The notes below the pieces were generated by a model that worked only from the letters and a program-made list of their open reading frames with translations, did no database searches and had not been told where the DNA came from. From the NCBI GenBank assembly GCA_050292445.1, contig JBNKLQ010000336.1, forward strand, positions 1 through 5,861: 5,861 nucleotides of DNA. Direction: 5' to 3'. Made by a program: the position numbers and the translations under genes. Source of the stretch: Leptofilum sp050292445. GTDB lineage: Bacteria; Chloroflexota; Anaerolineae; Promineifilales; Promineifilaceae. Positions 5,197 to 5,861 of this stretch are shown here, in pieces (within the stretch, counting starts at the first letter, position 1; every line of letters begins with the position of its first letter).

Positions 5197-5861
5197 ATGA
5201 AACATATTTTAAATCGCTGGCTTTTACTGTTTATCTTACTGCTGGGCATGTCTGCTCTGGCCTGTAATTTGCCGTTTGGCGGTGAAGAAGAACCCACTGT
5301 CGCCACTACGGATGATGAGGACGAGGACGAACTCGCCAGTGAAGAAGACGGTTCTGAGATGGAAGAAGCTGTGGATACTCTGGAAGACGAGGTTGCCGTT
5401 GAGGGCAGCACGGCAGACCCAATTGTGGAAGAAGCAGAGGTGGAAGAGGAAACGGCCGTCTCCGAAGAAACTGAAGAACCAACCGAAGAAGACAGTTCGT
5501 TATTGAGTAACCTCTTCCCAGAATCGCTTTCTGTACGCGACACAGTGCAAGAATTCGACACCCTGGACAGTTATGAAATGACGATGGAAATTAACACCAT
5601 CGTCAGTGAAACTACCCAGGTCATCCAGGCCACGATCCTGGTTTCGACCGATCCAGCCCAAACCCAAATGACGTTTTCCTTCTCCGGGCTTGATGACATG
5701 GCTGGCATAGACTCTATGAGCATGACCCAAATTGAAGGGACAACCTACATGAATATGGCTGAGTTCGGCTGCATGAGCACTTCCGAAAGCGAATTTGATC
5801 AGGCAGATTTTGGCACGCTTGATGCCACCGATTTTCTGGAGGATGTAGGCGAAGCCACACT
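5197..5861 (+). CDS. Lipoprotein with acidic linker and LppX/LprG-like C-terminal region (3' end outside window)
   Basis: The frame is open from ATG 5197 to the right edge, 221 codons plus two bases. GGAGG (5187-5191) lies 5 bases upstream. Residues 1-23 are a lipoprotein signal with lipobox SALAC and Cys23. Residues about 30-100 form a very acidic, low-complexity linker dominated by Glu and Asp, which probably holds the folded part away from the membrane. From about 112 the sequence looks like alternating beta strands (SYEMTMEINTIV, QVIQATILV, MTFSFSG, GTTYMNM), the pattern of LolA-fold lipoproteins of the LppX/LprAFG type that bind lipids or hydrophobic ligands. That family call is inference from pattern, and the domain is cut by the window. 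A single Cys192 lies in the domain. The AT-rich bases at about 5130-5155 may hold a promoter, but I find no box pair good enough to list. Confidence 0.85.
   Translation, partial: MKHILNRWLLLFILLLGMSALACNLPFGGEEEPTVATTDDEDEDELASEEDGSEMEEAVDTLEDEVAVEGSTADPIVEEAEVEEETAVSEETEEPTEEDSSLLSNLFPESLSVRDTVQEFDTLDSYEMTMEINTIVSETTQVIQATILVSTDPAQTQMTFSFSGLDDMAGIDSMSMTQIEGTTYMNMAEFGCMSTSESEFDQADFGTLDATDFLEDVGEAT

Noticed and set aside
5085..5561. Minus-strand Ser-rich open frame of 158 codons
   Set aside because: It is the antisense shadow of the Glu/Asp-rich linker: GAA/GAG codons read backwards give Ser-rich protein. It also overlaps the terminator at 5054-5090, and the plus-strand gene has a lipobox and ribosome site.

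Overview
The window holds five genes: four lie on the plus strand behind one divergent gene on the minus strand, and two of the five run off the window edges. Base composition is moderate (about half G+C by eye). Three of the five products begin with lipoprotein signal peptides, Shine-Dalgarno sites are strong, and the palindrome AACGGCCGTT recurs far more often than chance. Together with the style of the proteins (lipoprotein plus acidic or Thr-rich linker, family 5 binding protein) this suggests a Chloroflexota bacterium, perhaps of the Anaerolineae/Caldilineae type. That assignment is an inference from style; no marker gene is present.

Layout. Positions 1-1884 (minus) encode most of a family 5 (oligopeptide/nickel type) ABC transporter substrate-binding lipoprotein whose last residues lie beyond the left edge. 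A 130-base divergent spacer follows. Positions 2015-2191 (plus) encode a very short lipoprotein, either a genuine small protein or a truncated remnant. Positions 2180-2459 form the most unusual region: a near-consensus sigma-70 promoter, a palindromic GAAC/GTTC operator resembling the Gram-positive LexA (SOS) box placed on the predicted start site, and then about 240 bases of inverted repeats including two mutually exclusive 11-bp helices that share one right arm. This leader precedes a two-gene unit: a four-helix membrane protein with a strongly basic tail (2460-3287) and a membrane-anchored SLT-type lytic transglycosylase with an acidic cytoplasmic tail (3344-4159), closed by a perfect 16-bp intrinsic terminator. 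Next comes a monocistronic UPF0173-type metallo-beta-lactamase-fold hydrolase (4339-5025) with its own promoter and terminator. Last is a lipoprotein with a long Glu/Asp-rich linker (5197 to the right edge).

How the parts may work together. The membrane protein and the transglycosylase look like a co-transcribed cell-envelope module, possibly controlled by a repressor at the operator and by RNA folding in the leader. If the operator is a true LexA site, the module would be a DNA-damage-inducible wall-remodelling pair; this is a hypothesis. The other genes look like ordinary transport and housekeeping functions. No RNA gene of a known family, transposase, CRISPR array or integrase is visible.
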